Of a stretch of 64,000 nt of DNA, positions 44,537 through 54,174 are shown piece by piece. The notes under the pieces were generated by a model. The model worked only from the letters and a program-made list of their open reading frames with translations. It ran no database searches and had not been told where the DNA came from. The stretch is from Halomonas sp. CH40 (GTDB lineage: Bacteria; Pseudomonadota; Gammaproteobacteria; Pseudomonadales; Halomonadaceae). The stretch's first letter is position 1. The number at the start of each line of letters is the position of its first letter. The stretch spans positions 2,914,001-2,978,000 of the forward strand of contig CP112982.1 of assembly GCA_041875495.1 (NCBI GenBank). Reading direction: 5' to 3'. The translations under genes were made by a program, and so were the position numbers.

Positions 44537-45442
44537 ATGAACCACACCCTCCCCCCGCTCGGCGCCCTGCGCGCTTTTGAAGCGACCGCCCGGCTGGGCA
44601 GCGTGACCGCCGCTGCCAACGAGCTGAGCGTGACCCACGGCGCCGTCAGCCGCCAGCTGAAAAGCCTCGATGAACATTTTGGTGTGGCGCTGTTGACCAA
44701 GGAAGGCCGTGGCCTGGTCTTGACGCCCCACGGGCAACGCTTGCAAAGCGGCGTGGGCGAGGCGTTTGCGCGACTGAGGGATAGTTGTGCAGCGCTCAAG
44801 GATGAGCTGCGTCAGGCGCCCTTCACCCTAGCCTGCCCCGGCAGCCTGCTGGCGCGCTGGCTGATCCCCCGGCTTGACCGCTTGCATGCGGCGCTGCCGG
44901 CGCTCAATTTACAGGTGGTGGTGAGTGACACTGAACAGCCTGACACCCACAGCGCCACCAGCGCCCACCTGGCCTTTTCCGAGCCGCCTTGGCCAGCGGA
45001 GGCAGCGGTGATCAAGCTGATGCCCGAGCAGATCTGCGCGGTGGTAAGCCCGGCGCTGGCCAGGCACTGCGACCCGCATCACCCAGCTACCCTGCTGGCC
45101 AATACCTTGCTGTATACCGCCTCACGCCCCCAGGCATGGCCGCAATGGGCCAGTGCCCAGGGGCTTGAACAGCCAGCGCTGGAAGAAGCCCTGCAAAAAG
45201 GCCAGGGCTTTGACCATCTGTTTTATCTGATTGAAGCGGCAGCGGCGGGTATGGGAGTAGCGATTGCGCCTACCCTGCTGGTTGAGGATGACTTGCGCAG
45301 TGGCCGCCTGGTTGCCCCCTGGGGAAGCATAGAGACAACCGCCCGGCTATGCCTGTGGCTGCCCCCAGCATGGCAGGGTGGTCATCAGCCGCACGGCACC
45401 CGGCTGGCCAACTGGCTAAAGCAGGAGCTGGGCAGCCAGTAG
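44537..45442 (+). CDS. trpI: LysR-family regulator TrpI
   Basis: 301 residues from ATG 44537; the frame also opens at an upstream TTG. The N-terminal winged helix (LPPLGALRAFEATARLGSVTAAANELSVTHGAVSRQLKSLDEHFGV) and the effector domain fit the TrpI/GcvA branch. The divergent position next to trpBA is the diagnostic context: it probably activates trpBA in response to a pathway intermediate such as indole-glycerol phosphate. GGAG lies 10 bases upstream. Confidence 0.88.
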   Translation: MNHTLPPLGALRAFEATARLGSVTAAANELSVTHGAVSRQLKSLDEHFGVALLTKEGRGLVLTPHGQRLQSGVGEAFARLRDSCAALKDELRQAPFTLACPGSLLARWLIPRLDRLHAALPALNLQVVVSDTEQPDTHSATSAHLAFSEPPWPAEAAVIKLMPEQICAVVSPALARHCDPHHPATLLANTLLYTASRPQAWPQWASAQGLEQPALEEALQKGQGFDHLFYLIEAAAAGMGVAIAPTLLVEDDLRSGRLVAPWGSIETTARLCLWLPPAWQGGHQPHGTRLANWLKQELGSQ

Positions 45443-45459
45443 CAGCCGCCCAACCTGCA

Positions 45460-45780
45460 TCATTCGCCGAAATCAATGCCCAGGCTCAAGCCTTTCAGGC
45501 TACCGAATGAGACCTTGAGTTCATCACCAAACAGCGGGTGACCTTCCACGGCCAACTCAAGGTTAGCAGAGGCGCCCCGATAGCGAACATTGGCGGATAC
45601 CTCGGCAGACTGGCTGATCGGCGCTAGCCAGTCGTAGTCAAGATTATCCACCTCAACTGCCGTCATGCCGCGTTCATCCAGCTGCTCATCAAGCACCTTT
45701 TCAACCGCCATTCCGTAATAGGTAGTTAGGCCGAAATACCCCAGCCCCAGCAATACCAGCAGTGAAAACAACTTACCCAT
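45460..45780 (-). CDS. Small membrane-anchored or exported protein (DUF945-like)
   Basis: 106 residues with an N-terminal hydrophobic segment (MGKLFSLLVLLGLGYFGLTTYY) that could be a signal anchor. The rest (VEVDNLDYDWLAPISQSAEV) resembles the first part of DUF945/YdgA proteins, which are about 500 residues, so it is either a short relative or a fragment. Convergent with trpI (17 bp apart). Function unknown. Confidence 0.6.
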   Translation of the reverse strand: MGKLFSLLVLLGLGYFGLTTYYGMAVEKVLDEQLDERGMTAVEVDNLDYDWLAPISQSAEVSANVRYRGASANLELAVEGHPLFGDELKVSFGSLKGLSLGIDFGE

Positions 45781-45975
45781 AACATTCCTCTGTTTTGAAA
45801 AGACTGTTTTGAAAAGACCGTTCAGCTTATGGTTAAACAGCGAGTGGCGATAATGCCTGCCCTCCTCAGGCGAAACAAGCAGACAAAGATGAACCTGTTT
45901 TAATCTGTCCAGTTCAGTATGGTTTATACGCTATACTTTACACCCTCTTTTTATTAACGATGCCAGGAAGCCGCT

Positions 45976-46743
45976 ATGTCTGATGCCCCCAGGAACTCAC
46001 CCGGACAGGAATGGAATGCCAATCAATACGCCGAAAATGCCAGTTTTGTTTCTGAACTGGGCGGGAAAGTCATGCAGCTACTGGCCCCTCAACCTGGCCA
46101 GCGTATTCTAGACCTTGGCTGTGGCGATGGTGCGCTGACGGAACGCATTGCACAAGCGGGCGCCAGCGTTCTGGGCGTAGATGCCTCAGCAGATATGGTG
46201 GCTGCCACCCAGCGCCGTGGGCTAACGGCGCAGGTTGTTGACGCTCATCAACTGCCCTTTGATCAGGCGTTTGATGCGGTCTTCAGTAATGCCGCCATTC
46301 ATTGGATGCTCGACCCCCAGGCGGTACTGGCGGGTGTAAAACGCTCATTGAAACCGGGCGGGCGTTTTGTGGCGGAGTTCGGTGGCCATGGCAATGTGGC
46401 GGCAATCTGTACCGCCCTGATTGCCTCGCTGCAGTTTCGTGGCATTGGTGCGGATGACCGTCACCCCTGGTACTTCCCGACCACAAATGAGTATGAAAAC
46501 CTGCTTGAAACAGCGGGCTTTCATGTCGATTCCATCGAGCTGATTCCGCGTCCTACCCCGCTGCCCACCGGCATTGGTGGCTGGCTTGAAACCTTTGCCA
46601 GCCCTTTTATGCACGGGCTTGAAGAAGATCTTAAACACTTGATCATCGATAACACCATCAATCTGCTGGCCCATAGCCTGCGCGATAGCCACGGTAACTG
46701 GACCGCCGACTATGTCAGGCTACGCGTCTCTGCTCATACCTGA
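45976..46743 (+). CDS. SAM-dependent methyltransferase
   Basis: 255 residues, class I Rossmann fold. The SAM site is ILDLGCGDGALTERIA (about residues 44-59), then VLGVDAS, VVDAHQLPFDQAFDAVFSNAAIHWM, and LKPGGRFVAEFGGHG. It resembles trans-aconitate/UbiE-like enzymes acting on a small acceptor, but the substrate is not determined by sequence. It shares a bidirectional terminator with the giant nuclease gene. Confidence 0.85.
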   Translation: MSDAPRNSPGQEWNANQYAENASFVSELGGKVMQLLAPQPGQRILDLGCGDGALTERIAQAGASVLGVDASADMVAATQRRGLTAQVVDAHQLPFDQAFDAVFSNAAIHWMLDPQAVLAGVKRSLKPGGRFVAEFGGHGNVAAICTALIASLQFRGIGADDRHPWYFPTTNEYENLLETAGFHVDSIELIPRPTPLPTGIGGWLETFASPFMHGLEEDLKHLIIDNTINLLAHSLRDSHGNWTADYVRLRVSAHT

Positions 46744-46860
46744 GACCACAAAGCCCCGCCGAGGCGGTGCTATTGCGCTGTGGCACAAGAGAATGCGGTT
46801 GAAGAAAAAGTGGAAATTAGCGGCTTAGATCCGACCATAATCTTTAGCCGAACAAACAGA

Positions 46861-46884
46861 AAAGCGGACCCGGAGGTCCGCTTT
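46861..46884. terminator. Bidirectional terminator
   Basis: A perfect 10-bp stem AAAGCGGACC / GGTCCGCTTT with a CGGA loop and T-runs on both sides, between the convergent methyltransferase and nuclease genes. Confidence 0.9.
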
Positions 46885-46915
46885 TTTGCAGCATCAAACA
46901 TTCGTGATGATCAGA

Positions 46916-49900
46916 TCATGCGGCGTCCATGCTAAACGGAGTTGTATCCACGCCAGTCAGCACGGCATCCTCACGTATATCCAGGTTCTGGATACGGGTG
47001 TCCTCGCTGGCCGGTGTTTCCGCTTCGCTAAAGGGCGTCTCACTGAAGAACTCCCCCATGTACTCGGCGAAGGCATCCTGCTCAGTGCCCGTGTCGGCAA
47101 AGGTAAACAGACCATCGTCGAGGTCACTGTCGACCAAATCCACTCGATCAAGCACTGTGGTGTCATCAAACGGATAGCCATCGCCGCCATTGGCTAGAAA
47201 GCCCAAGGTAACGATTTTAAGCGTGTCAGTGGCGCTGCCCACTAGCGCACCTTCTGCTACCAGCACGTCCGCCACTTCTCCTTCATCATCCATGATAGCG
47301 GCGCTCTGGATGCGATTGCCCGCAGGCTTATCCCAGTCAAAGCTGTACTGAATGCCGCCCACCTGGGCAAACTGCCCTGCGGTTACCCCTGGCCCAGAGG
47401 CCGCTACCGCATGTTCCAATACCTCCACCAACGTCTCGCGGGTAATGGTCAGGATTGCCAGGTCATTGTTGAAACGCAGCGTTTGTGCCGCATCCAGCTG
47501 CGACACGCCACCCGCAGGCTTGCCGATAGTAGGGTCTGCTGCAGGCGCTTGAAAGCTCGGTTCGCTATCTTCGCCCTGCACCACCACCTGGCCGATCGGT
47601 TCACGAATGCCGCCACCGTTTTTCAGCGATACCATCACCTCTGCGTCTACCTGTTGTGCATACCACAGGTTAGCATCCGCGGTGAGATTCCCCAGATTGG
47701 TCTCTTCAGTGCGCACCGCACCACGTTCCCCCACCAGGTACGTATCGGTCAGGCCGAGGATATTGCCATCCTGGTCGGCAACAAAGTCGGATACGGCGTT
47801 GACCAGATCACGCGCTATGGCGCCATCGCTGCCCTCGGCAAAGGCGCTGTCAGTATCACCCCACAAGGCGGAGACCTGATCATCCGTAGCGGCATAGACG
47901 CCGGATGTGGCCGGATCCAGTGATTCCGTCAGCAGGTTGCCGTCGGCATCAAATTCCACCACCAGCTGGCCCACATAGCGCCAGCCGCCATCGGTGTTGA
48001 TAATGGCAACATCGTTACCAGCCGCGTCCTGGGTCAGCACCGGATAGGTGCCATAGGGCTCAGGAGCGCCAGGGAACAGACCGCGATCCACGTCTTCGCT
48101 ATCAGCCAGCAGGCTGTTGGAGCCACCCGCCATGATGATATCGACGCCTTCCAGCAGCGTGGCCAGCTCTTCCTCGAACTGGATCTGTTGCAGATGCGAG
48201 GCCAGCACAATCTTGTTGACACCCTGCTCGGTCAAATCATCAATGATCGGTTGAACGATATCAGCCAGTGCCTGCATGTCGTTGCTGCCACCGCCCAGCA
48301 CTTGGGTATCCCCGGGCGAAGAAATACTTTCCAGAATTTGCGTGGTCAGGCCGATTACGCCCACTTTCTCACCACCCACTTCCTGGATCATCGCCGGTGC
48401 CAGCTTCGGCGGACGGGCCCCGTCTGCCACAGCCTGAGGGCCAGCACGAAACGCCTCACGGTCGAGAATCTCTTCGGTTGCCAGGCCTGACAGATTGCCA
48501 TCTTCTGAAAAATCCAGATTGGCCGATAGGTACGGGAACTGTGAACCTACCCAGTCGATATCACTTAATGTGCCACCCTCGTTGACCGAGGGCGCGATCA
48601 TATCCGCAATCAGACCCGCGCCCAGGTCAAACTCGTGGTTGCCCAGCGTTACAGCTGACACTCCCATCAGGTCGGCCAACAAGGTTTCCACGCGCCCTGA
48701 CTCAGCGCCTATGCCCGACAATGAACCTGCATCCAGGCCGTAAATTGCTTCAGCTGCGGCCTGGAGGGCTGGCTGCAGGCTGCCGTCAGCCGCCGCGGTC
48801 AGGTAGGGTCCCGGTAATACAAGGTCTCCCGAGCTCACCGTCAGCGTATTGGCATACTGGTCTTCCAGATAATCCACGATGGCCACGAAGTTGGGAGCAT
48901 TGAGCAGGTCACTGCCACCGCCTTCCATATCTGCAGCGTGCAGCAGCTGTAACTGGAAGTTCTCCTCAGGATCTGAGGATAGATCCAACCCAACCAGCAC
49001 CGGGTCATGATCTGAGCTGCGGAAAGCATCGGCTGCATAGAGATTTTCATCCTGACGATCATTGGTGAAGTCGGTGTTGTAATCCAGTGCCGAGGCTTCG
49101 TCCGCATTGATATGCCAGGTGGTGGTGCCGGTAACCTGATCCTGCAGCGAATCACTGGCCAGGGCGTGATCCAGCGACCCCCAGAAGCCATCAAAGACAT
49201 AGCTGTAGTCATCATTAACGCGGCTGTAACCGGCGTCTTCCAGGGTGGTGATGGGGTCTTCCATGGCATAGGCATTCAGGTCGCCAATAATCAGCACGTC
49301 GCTGTCACCGCTACCCGTCGGGTCGCTGGCCAGCCAGTCGCGCAGTTCCTCGGCCGCTTCCACACGGGTCGGGTTGTTGTTGCCCTGGCCGTCACCAATG
49401 GCATTCTCATCATTGACCACACTGCCTTTGGATTTGAAGTGGTTGACCACCGCCGAGAACACTTCACCAGTGGCATTGTCTTCAAAGGTCTGCAACAGCG
49501 GGGCACGGTTGGCCGATTCAAAGGCGCCATCGGTCTTGGTGGCAGCAGCCCCCACCGGCGTCACCGCTTCACTGTTGTAGATCATGCCAACGGCAATGGC
49601 ATCGTCGCCAGGGCTGACGACATTACCTTCGGCGTCCTGAGGTACGCTATACGCCCAGTTGACGCCTTCGCCCGCCTCGGCATTTAAAGCATCCACCAGA
49701 GCGGCAATGGCACTGTTATCGCCATAACCGTTGTTTTCGATCTCCATCAAACCGACGACGTCCGCGCCGCTGGCGTTAATCGCTTCAACCAGTTTGGCTT
49801 CCTGACGGGCAAATTCCTCAGCATTGTCGGCACCGCGGGGGCTGTGCTCCGTGCCCGCCATGGTGACTGTCTTGTTGCCCTCTTCATCCAGCGTGGTGAA

Positions 49901-52900
49901 GTAATTGAGGACATTGAAAGAGGCCACGTTAATATCCGGGTTACCCAGGGCCTCAGCGTCGGGTGTGGCAGGGCGCTCTGGGCCGCTGAAATCCAGCCCC
50001 TCCACGTTCTGAACCTTCCATTCACCAAACGAGAAATCCAGTACCCCTTCCAACTCGTCCAGCTCATCGCCGCCGCGCAGCGGATTGTCGGCAGAAAGCT
50101 CTTCACCGTTGCGCCCGTAAATGACCGGGTCCGGGTTCTGAGTACTGTTGGCATCATCGATCTTGATGGTGCGCGATTCGGCATCGTCCAGCCAGGCAGT
50201 ATAGCCTTCTGCATCCGGGCTATTGACCTCGGTGAACTGTTCCAGTCGCCCACCGGAAGACAGGGTAACTTCACCAAAGCGGCCCAGTTGATAGAGTTCG
50301 GTTACGGTCAGCGGCTCCCCGTCCAAGGCTTCTATGGCCACACGCATGCCTTCAAAGGCTTCCAGGCCATCTTTATCGGTAAACGGCATTTCGATGCGCT
50401 GGCTGGAAGGCAAAGCCAGCCCGCTTTCCAGCACTTCCAGGGAGTCACGGTCAGCGCTGAGCTGAGTTTTATTGAAGAACTCCGCCACTTCCCCGCTGAT
50501 ACGGATCTGCTGACCGGCTTCCAGGTTGGCGCTCAGCCAGTCGGCACTTTCACTGCCGGTATAGACAAAAATACCTTCGGACGTGTCAGCATCACCATCG
50601 TTATCAGCATCTTCTTCCTGCAGGAAGAACCCGTCCATGCCTGGAGCAACCATGGTCACCACCGCTTCTACGGTGACGCTTTCACCCACCAGCGGGCTGA
50701 CGTCGCTAGCGCCCTGAATGGCAGAGATCAGGGTGATCTGTTCAGCCAGTTCAGGGGTGCTACCCGGCGTGGCGACGGCAGGCACATCGCCGCTATCACC
50801 GCCCAGTGCGCTGGAGCTTTCGGCATTGCTATCGTCTGCTGAGATAAAACGCCCAGCATCGACATCCCAGGCAGCGGCATCAAAGCCGTCGGTATCCGGG
50901 TAAGCCGCTGTATCCAGACGAATCCCGCCGTCCAATGGGTTGCCTTGCCACAGGGTGGCTGCATCACTGCCACCCCCTAGGCCGGAGGCGTCTTCAGCAA
51001 AGCCCACCTGAAGGGAATCAATCCCTTCAAGGTCGCTCCATGCGGCGCGGAACTCAGCCACCGCATCGGCATTGCCATCGACCATGACAATGGCGGATTC
51101 CCCTGGTGCCAGCTCACTCAGCCCCTGAATCTGCACCGCATTTTCCGGATCTGAACTGTCATCGTCGTAATAAAGCGATGTGCTGCTGACATCTACCGTC
51201 TCCGTGGAGCGGTTGGTAATCTCGAACCAGTCTTCGGTCACGTCCGGGCCGCTCTGGCCCGGCCAGATCTCAGTAATCTGGATCCTGCCTTCCGCACTGC
51301 CCGGCGTGGCAACGGCAGGCACATCGCCGCTATCACCGCCCAATGCGCTGGAGCTTTCGGCATTGCTATCGTCTGCTGAGATGAAACGCCCAGCGTCAAC
51401 ATCCCAGGCAGCGGCATCAAAGCCGTCGGTATCCGGGTAGGCCGCAGAAGCTACCTGATCGCCGTTGGTGCGTGGATCACCCAACCAGAGGGTTGCCGCG
51501 TCGCCACCGCCGCCCAGGCCAGAGGCATCTTCGGCATAACCGATCTTGAGGGAGTCGATGTTGTCCAGGTTGCTCCAGGCCGCACGGAATTCCGCCACCG
51601 AATCGGCATTGCCATCCACCATGACGACGGCAGTTTCACCCGGTGCCAACCCATCCAGGCCTTGAATCTGCACGGCATCTTCAGGGTCGGCGCTATCATC
51701 ATCGTAGTACAGCGGGGTGGTGGTGAAATCGAGGGTTTCCAATGAGCGGTTGGTGATCTCGAACCAGTCTTCGGTCACATCCGGGCCGCTCTGGCCTGAC
51801 CAGATCTCACTGATGACCAGACCGATATCACGATTCCCGGGCACATAGATCTCTTCCATGGTGCCGATCTGGAAATCCTGCGTGGCCACTGAAGGCAGCG
51901 CCGTGTTGTCGCCTGCCCAGTTGGCCGGGTTAGCAATGGCACTCAGCAGCTCGGCGGCTGTTCCATTGCCTGTGCCGACATAGGCAGCATTATCGTATTC
52001 TGCATCCACGCTTTCGCCTACGGCAACAGCAGTAACGCCTTCTTCTAGACCGGGGGGCAAACCGGAGTCGTTGGCGCTGGAAGCGCTTTCCTGCCATTCG
52101 TTGCTGTTGGTCTGCACGGCAAACAGGAAGGTGGGCGCTTCCGGCATGCCGGTAAAGGCAATCACCTGATCACCGCTGCCAGACAGATTGAAGCCGTTAT
52201 TACCCACCGCTTCACCGTTGGACTCGCGGAACTGCTCTGCCTGCTCGGTGAAAGAGATGAGCGTACCTGGCGCTACGCCACCGGCCGGGGCCGTCCAGGT
52301 CACCGCCCCTTCGTTGGCACGGAAGCTGTCGCCAGCCCAACCGGAATCGGTAAAGGTAATCTCTGCGCCTGCGGCAATGCCCTTCAGTGTGACAAACTGG
52401 AACTCATCCGGGTTGTCCGTCTGCACCGCCGTAATGGCGATATCGCCCGGGCGTGGGCTGAAACCAGGCAAGGCATCAAATTCGATATCCACACCGATAA
52501 AACGCTGCTGCTCGGCAGGCAGATCCTTGGATTCCTGGCCATCACCCAGCCAGTCCACGGTGCCGCTGTCGTACAGTACGCCAGCGCTAAAGCCGCTTTC
52601 CGTGGCCTGCACATCAAACAGGGTTTCCGGTTTGGCCGTCAAGGCATCCGGGGCGGTATTGAGATCCGGCCCTTCCACTTGCCTGACGACATGAGCACCA
52701 TCCCACTGATACAGGGCAAAGCCTTGCTCGTCGTCGTCGTTTTCAGGGCCTGCCAGCACCAGGTAGCTGCCATCGCCCGCAGGCTCGATGGCACGAATCA
52801 CCCGGCCTTCCAGATCCAGACGCAGCGGCGTGCCAAACTCGGCATCGGTGGCGTCGCCAGCGACCAGTGCCGGGGCGTTATTGATCGGAATCACCTGGGC

Positions 52901-54058
52901 CAGGCCGTTATCCAGTGGTGCTCGCAGCCCCAACATCAGGGTGTCGCCGACAAAGGCGGCGCCTTCGACATTGATTCCCGTTGCCAGGCCTTTGGCGTTG
53001 GCGCCAAGGCCGTGATCATTATTGGCATCCCAGGCCTGCAGCTGCTCAGCCAGAGCAGTGAACTGGCCTTCCACTTCGATATTCAGGCTGTCGGCATCGT
53101 CTCCCGTAATGCGGGTCGCAAACAGCATGGAGCGTTGGGCGCTTTCATGGGAGCCCAGCCAATACTGAACGCCATCCAGGGTCGCTACCGCTTCCAGATC
53201 CGCTTCCTGAGTATCATTCAGACCTAGTGCATCGTTAAGGTTGACGCTGGCCTGCGGCTCGCCATCGGCGTCACGGTCATAAAGACGCAGCGTCTGATCT
53301 TCATCATCGGCGACCAGCATCAGCCGCTCGCCCACAGCAACCGCCGTTGATGCATCCGAGGTGCCCTGGTGATAACGCTCGCCTAGCCCCAATGGAGTTT
53401 CAGGCGCCGGCTCTTCGGGCTCCGATGGCTCCGATGGCTCCGATGGCTCCGATGGCTCTGATGGTTCTGATGGCTCTTCCGGTTCAGCATCGGTTTCAAG
53501 CAATTCTGTCAGGTAGTTTTCCAACGCCTGCTCGGGGGTATCGCTGCTCAGCAAGGTGCCCACCACCTGAGTGGGTGCCAATTCGCTCGCCTCTTCACTG
53601 GCGTTAATTGACTGGCTGACTGCGTCACGAGAAACGCCGTTTTCCAGCTGCTCCAGCCAGTAGCCAAAGCCTTCAGTATCGGGTTCACGAGCCAGCAGGC
53701 TGGAATAGGCATTGGTCAGCCAGGCTGCATCATCTAGCGTCATAACACCGGTTTGCGCTTCTTCTGATGCCTTCATGGCATCACCAATGGCATCAATGGA
53801 CGTGCCCTGGCGCAGCACAGATACCCAGTATTGCAGGCCTTCGGCGTCTGCCGGGCGCTGTAGAATCTGGGTATACAAGGCTATTACTGGCTGTATATCC
53901 GCCTGAAACTCGTCGCTATTCAGCATCTGATCAGCCACATCTTCAAGCGATAGGCTTGCATCGGTCAGAACGCTATTCCAGTAGGCAAGGCCATCTGCAT
54001 CCGGTTCGCGCAGCAGAAAATCCCGGTAGAGTGTCGTCAAGGCAGCTTCGAATGACAT
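46916..54058 (-). CDS. Giant secreted nuclease-5'-nucleotidase fusion with DUF4214
   Basis: 2380 residues, strongly acidic. Order: DUF4214 repeats (1-165), a Ser-Glu-Pro linker (about 196-213), a DUF3616-like propeller (about 225-545), a lamin-tail-like module (about 555-740), two near-identical lamin-tail domains (about 744-923, 924-1104), an OB fold (about 1108-1210), an ExeM/NucH-type endonuclease/exonuclease/phosphatase domain (about 1371-1690; ASFNVLNYF, GLMEIENNG, VNHFKSKG, IGDLNAY, RSSDHDPVLVG) and a 5'-nucleotidase (about 1700-2370; GNHEFD, SLKNGGGIRE). Two metal-site motifs deviate: DME instead of DxH (Asp1710) and GGSNS instead of GGHSH (near 1980). One chain could degrade DNA and dephosphorylate the nucleotides. 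It has no Sec signal, so type I export is inferred. Confidence 0.93.
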   Translation of the reverse strand: MSFEAALTTLYRDFLLREPDADGLAYWNSVLTDASLSLEDVADQMLNSDEFQADIQPVIALYTQILQRPADAEGLQYWVSVLRQGTSIDAIGDAMKASEEAQTGVMTLDDAAWLTNAYSSLLAREPDTEGFGYWLEQLENGVSRDAVSQSINASEEASELAPTQVVGTLLSSDTPEQALENYLTELLETDAEPEEPSEPSEPSEPSEPSEPSEPEEPAPETPLGLGERYHQGTSDASTAVAVGERLMLVADDEDQTLRLYDRDADGEPQASVNLNDALGLNDTQEADLEAVATLDGVQYWLGSHESAQRSMLFATRITGDDADSLNIEVEGQFTALAEQLQAWDANNDHGLGANAKGLATGINVEGAAFVGDTLMLGLRAPLDNGLAQVIPINNAPALVAGDATDAEFGTPLRLDLEGRVIRAIEPAGDGSYLVLAGPENDDDEQGFALYQWDGAHVVRQVEGPDLNTAPDALTAKPETLFDVQATESGFSAGVLYDSGTVDWLGDGQESKDLPAEQQRFIGVDIEFDALPGFSPRPGDIAITAVQTDNPDEFQFVTLKGIAAGAEITFTDSGWAGDSFRANEGAVTWTAPAGGVAPGTLISFTEQAEQFRESNGEAVGNNGFNLSGSGDQVIAFTGMPEAPTFLFAVQTNSNEWQESASSANDSGLPPGLEEGVTAVAVGESVDAEYDNAAYVGTGNGTAAELLSAIANPANWAGDNTALPSVATQDFQIGTMEEIYVPGNRDIGLVISEIWSGQSGPDVTEDWFEITNRSLETLDFTTTPLYYDDDSADPEDAVQIQGLDGLAPGETAVVMVDGNADSVAEFRAAWSNLDNIDSLKIGYAEDASGLGGGGDAATLWLGDPRTNGDQVASAAYPDTDGFDAAAWDVDAGRFISADDSNAESSSALGGDSGDVPAVATPGSAEGRIQITEIWPGQSGPDVTEDWFEITNRSTETVDVSSTSLYYDDDSSDPENAVQIQGLSELAPGESAIVMVDGNADAVAEFRAAWSDLEGIDSLQVGFAEDASGLGGGSDAATLWQGNPLDGGIRLDTAAYPDTDGFDAAAWDVDAGRFISADDSNAESSSALGGDSGDVPAVATPGSTPELAEQITLISAIQGASDVSPLVGESVTVEAVVTMVAPGMDGFFLQEEDADNDGDADTSEGIFVYTGSESADWLSANLEAGQQIRISGEVAEFFNKTQLSADRDSLEVLESGLALPSSQRIEMPFTDKDGLEAFEGMRVAIEALDGEPLTVTELYQLGRFGEVTLSSGGRLEQFTEVNSPDAEGYTAWLDDAESRTIKIDDANSTQNPDPVIYGRNGEELSADNPLRGGDELDELEGVLDFSFGEWKVQNVEGLDFSGPERPATPDAEALGNPDINVASFNVLNYFTTLDEEGNKTVTMAGTEHSPRGADNAEEFARQEAKLVEAINASGADVVGLMEIENNGYGDNSAIAALVDALNAEAGEGVNWAYSVPQDAEGNVVSPGDDAIAVGMIYNSEAVTPVGAAATKTDGAFESANRAPLLQTFEDNATGEVFSAVVNHFKSKGSVVNDENAIGDGQGNNNPTRVEAAEELRDWLASDPTGSGDSDVLIIGDLNAYAMEDPITTLEDAGYSRVNDDYSYVFDGFWGSLDHALASDSLQDQVTGTTTWHINADEASALDYNTDFTNDRQDENLYAADAFRSSDHDPVLVGLDLSSDPEENFQLQLLHAADMEGGGSDLLNAPNFVAIVDYLEDQYANTLTVSSGDLVLPGPYLTAAADGSLQPALQAAAEAIYGLDAGSLSGIGAESGRVETLLADLMGVSAVTLGNHEFDLGAGLIADMIAPSVNEGGTLSDIDWVGSQFPYLSANLDFSEDGNLSGLATEEILDREAFRAGPQAVADGARPPKLAPAMIQEVGGEKVGVIGLTTQILESISSPGDTQVLGGGSNDMQALADIVQPIIDDLTEQGVNKIVLASHLQQIQFEEELATLLEGVDIIMAGGSNSLLADSEDVDRGLFPGAPEPYGTYPVLTQDAAGNDVAIINTDGGWRYVGQLVVEFDADGNLLTESLDPATSGVYAATDDQVSALWGDTDSAFAEGSDGAIARDLVNAVSDFVADQDGNILGLTDTYLVGERGAVRTEETNLGNLTADANLWYAQQVDAEVMVSLKNGGGIREPIGQVVVQGEDSEPSFQAPAADPTIGKPAGGVSQLDAAQTLRFNNDLAILTITRETLVEVLEHAVAASGPGVTAGQFAQVGGIQYSFDWDKPAGNRIQSAAIMDDEGEVADVLVAEGALVGSATDTLKIVTLGFLANGGDGYPFDDTTVLDRVDLVDSDLDDGLFTFADTGTEQDAFAEYMGEFFSETPFSEAETPASEDTRIQNLDIREDAVLTGVDTTPFSMDAA
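50763..51836 (-). repeat. 537-bp tandem duplication encoding two lamin-tail domains
   Basis: Units 50763-51299 and 51300-51836 are offset by exactly 537 bp (179 codons). Long stretches are identical or differ only at third bases, so the duplication is recent or kept similar by conversion. Confidence 0.85.
53418..53471 (-). repeat. 9-bp tandem repeat encoding Ser-Glu-Pro
   Basis: Six units of GGCTCCGAT or close variants encode the SEP linker between the DUF4214 part and the propeller. They are probably variable in number. Confidence 0.9.
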
Positions 54059-54174
54059 GAGGTGATCCTGTAATGAATAATGAACAAACAGAATTGCACA
54101 ACGACATGTCGAGGCCGTGTCGCTATGTTGACACTTAAATGACTAAACTGACTTAATTTGTGGCGGAGGATAGA

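Noticed and set aside
46781..46924. Short plus-strand frame after the methyltransferase
   Set aside because: It runs through the bidirectional terminator and into the next gene's end, so it is not a plausible gene.
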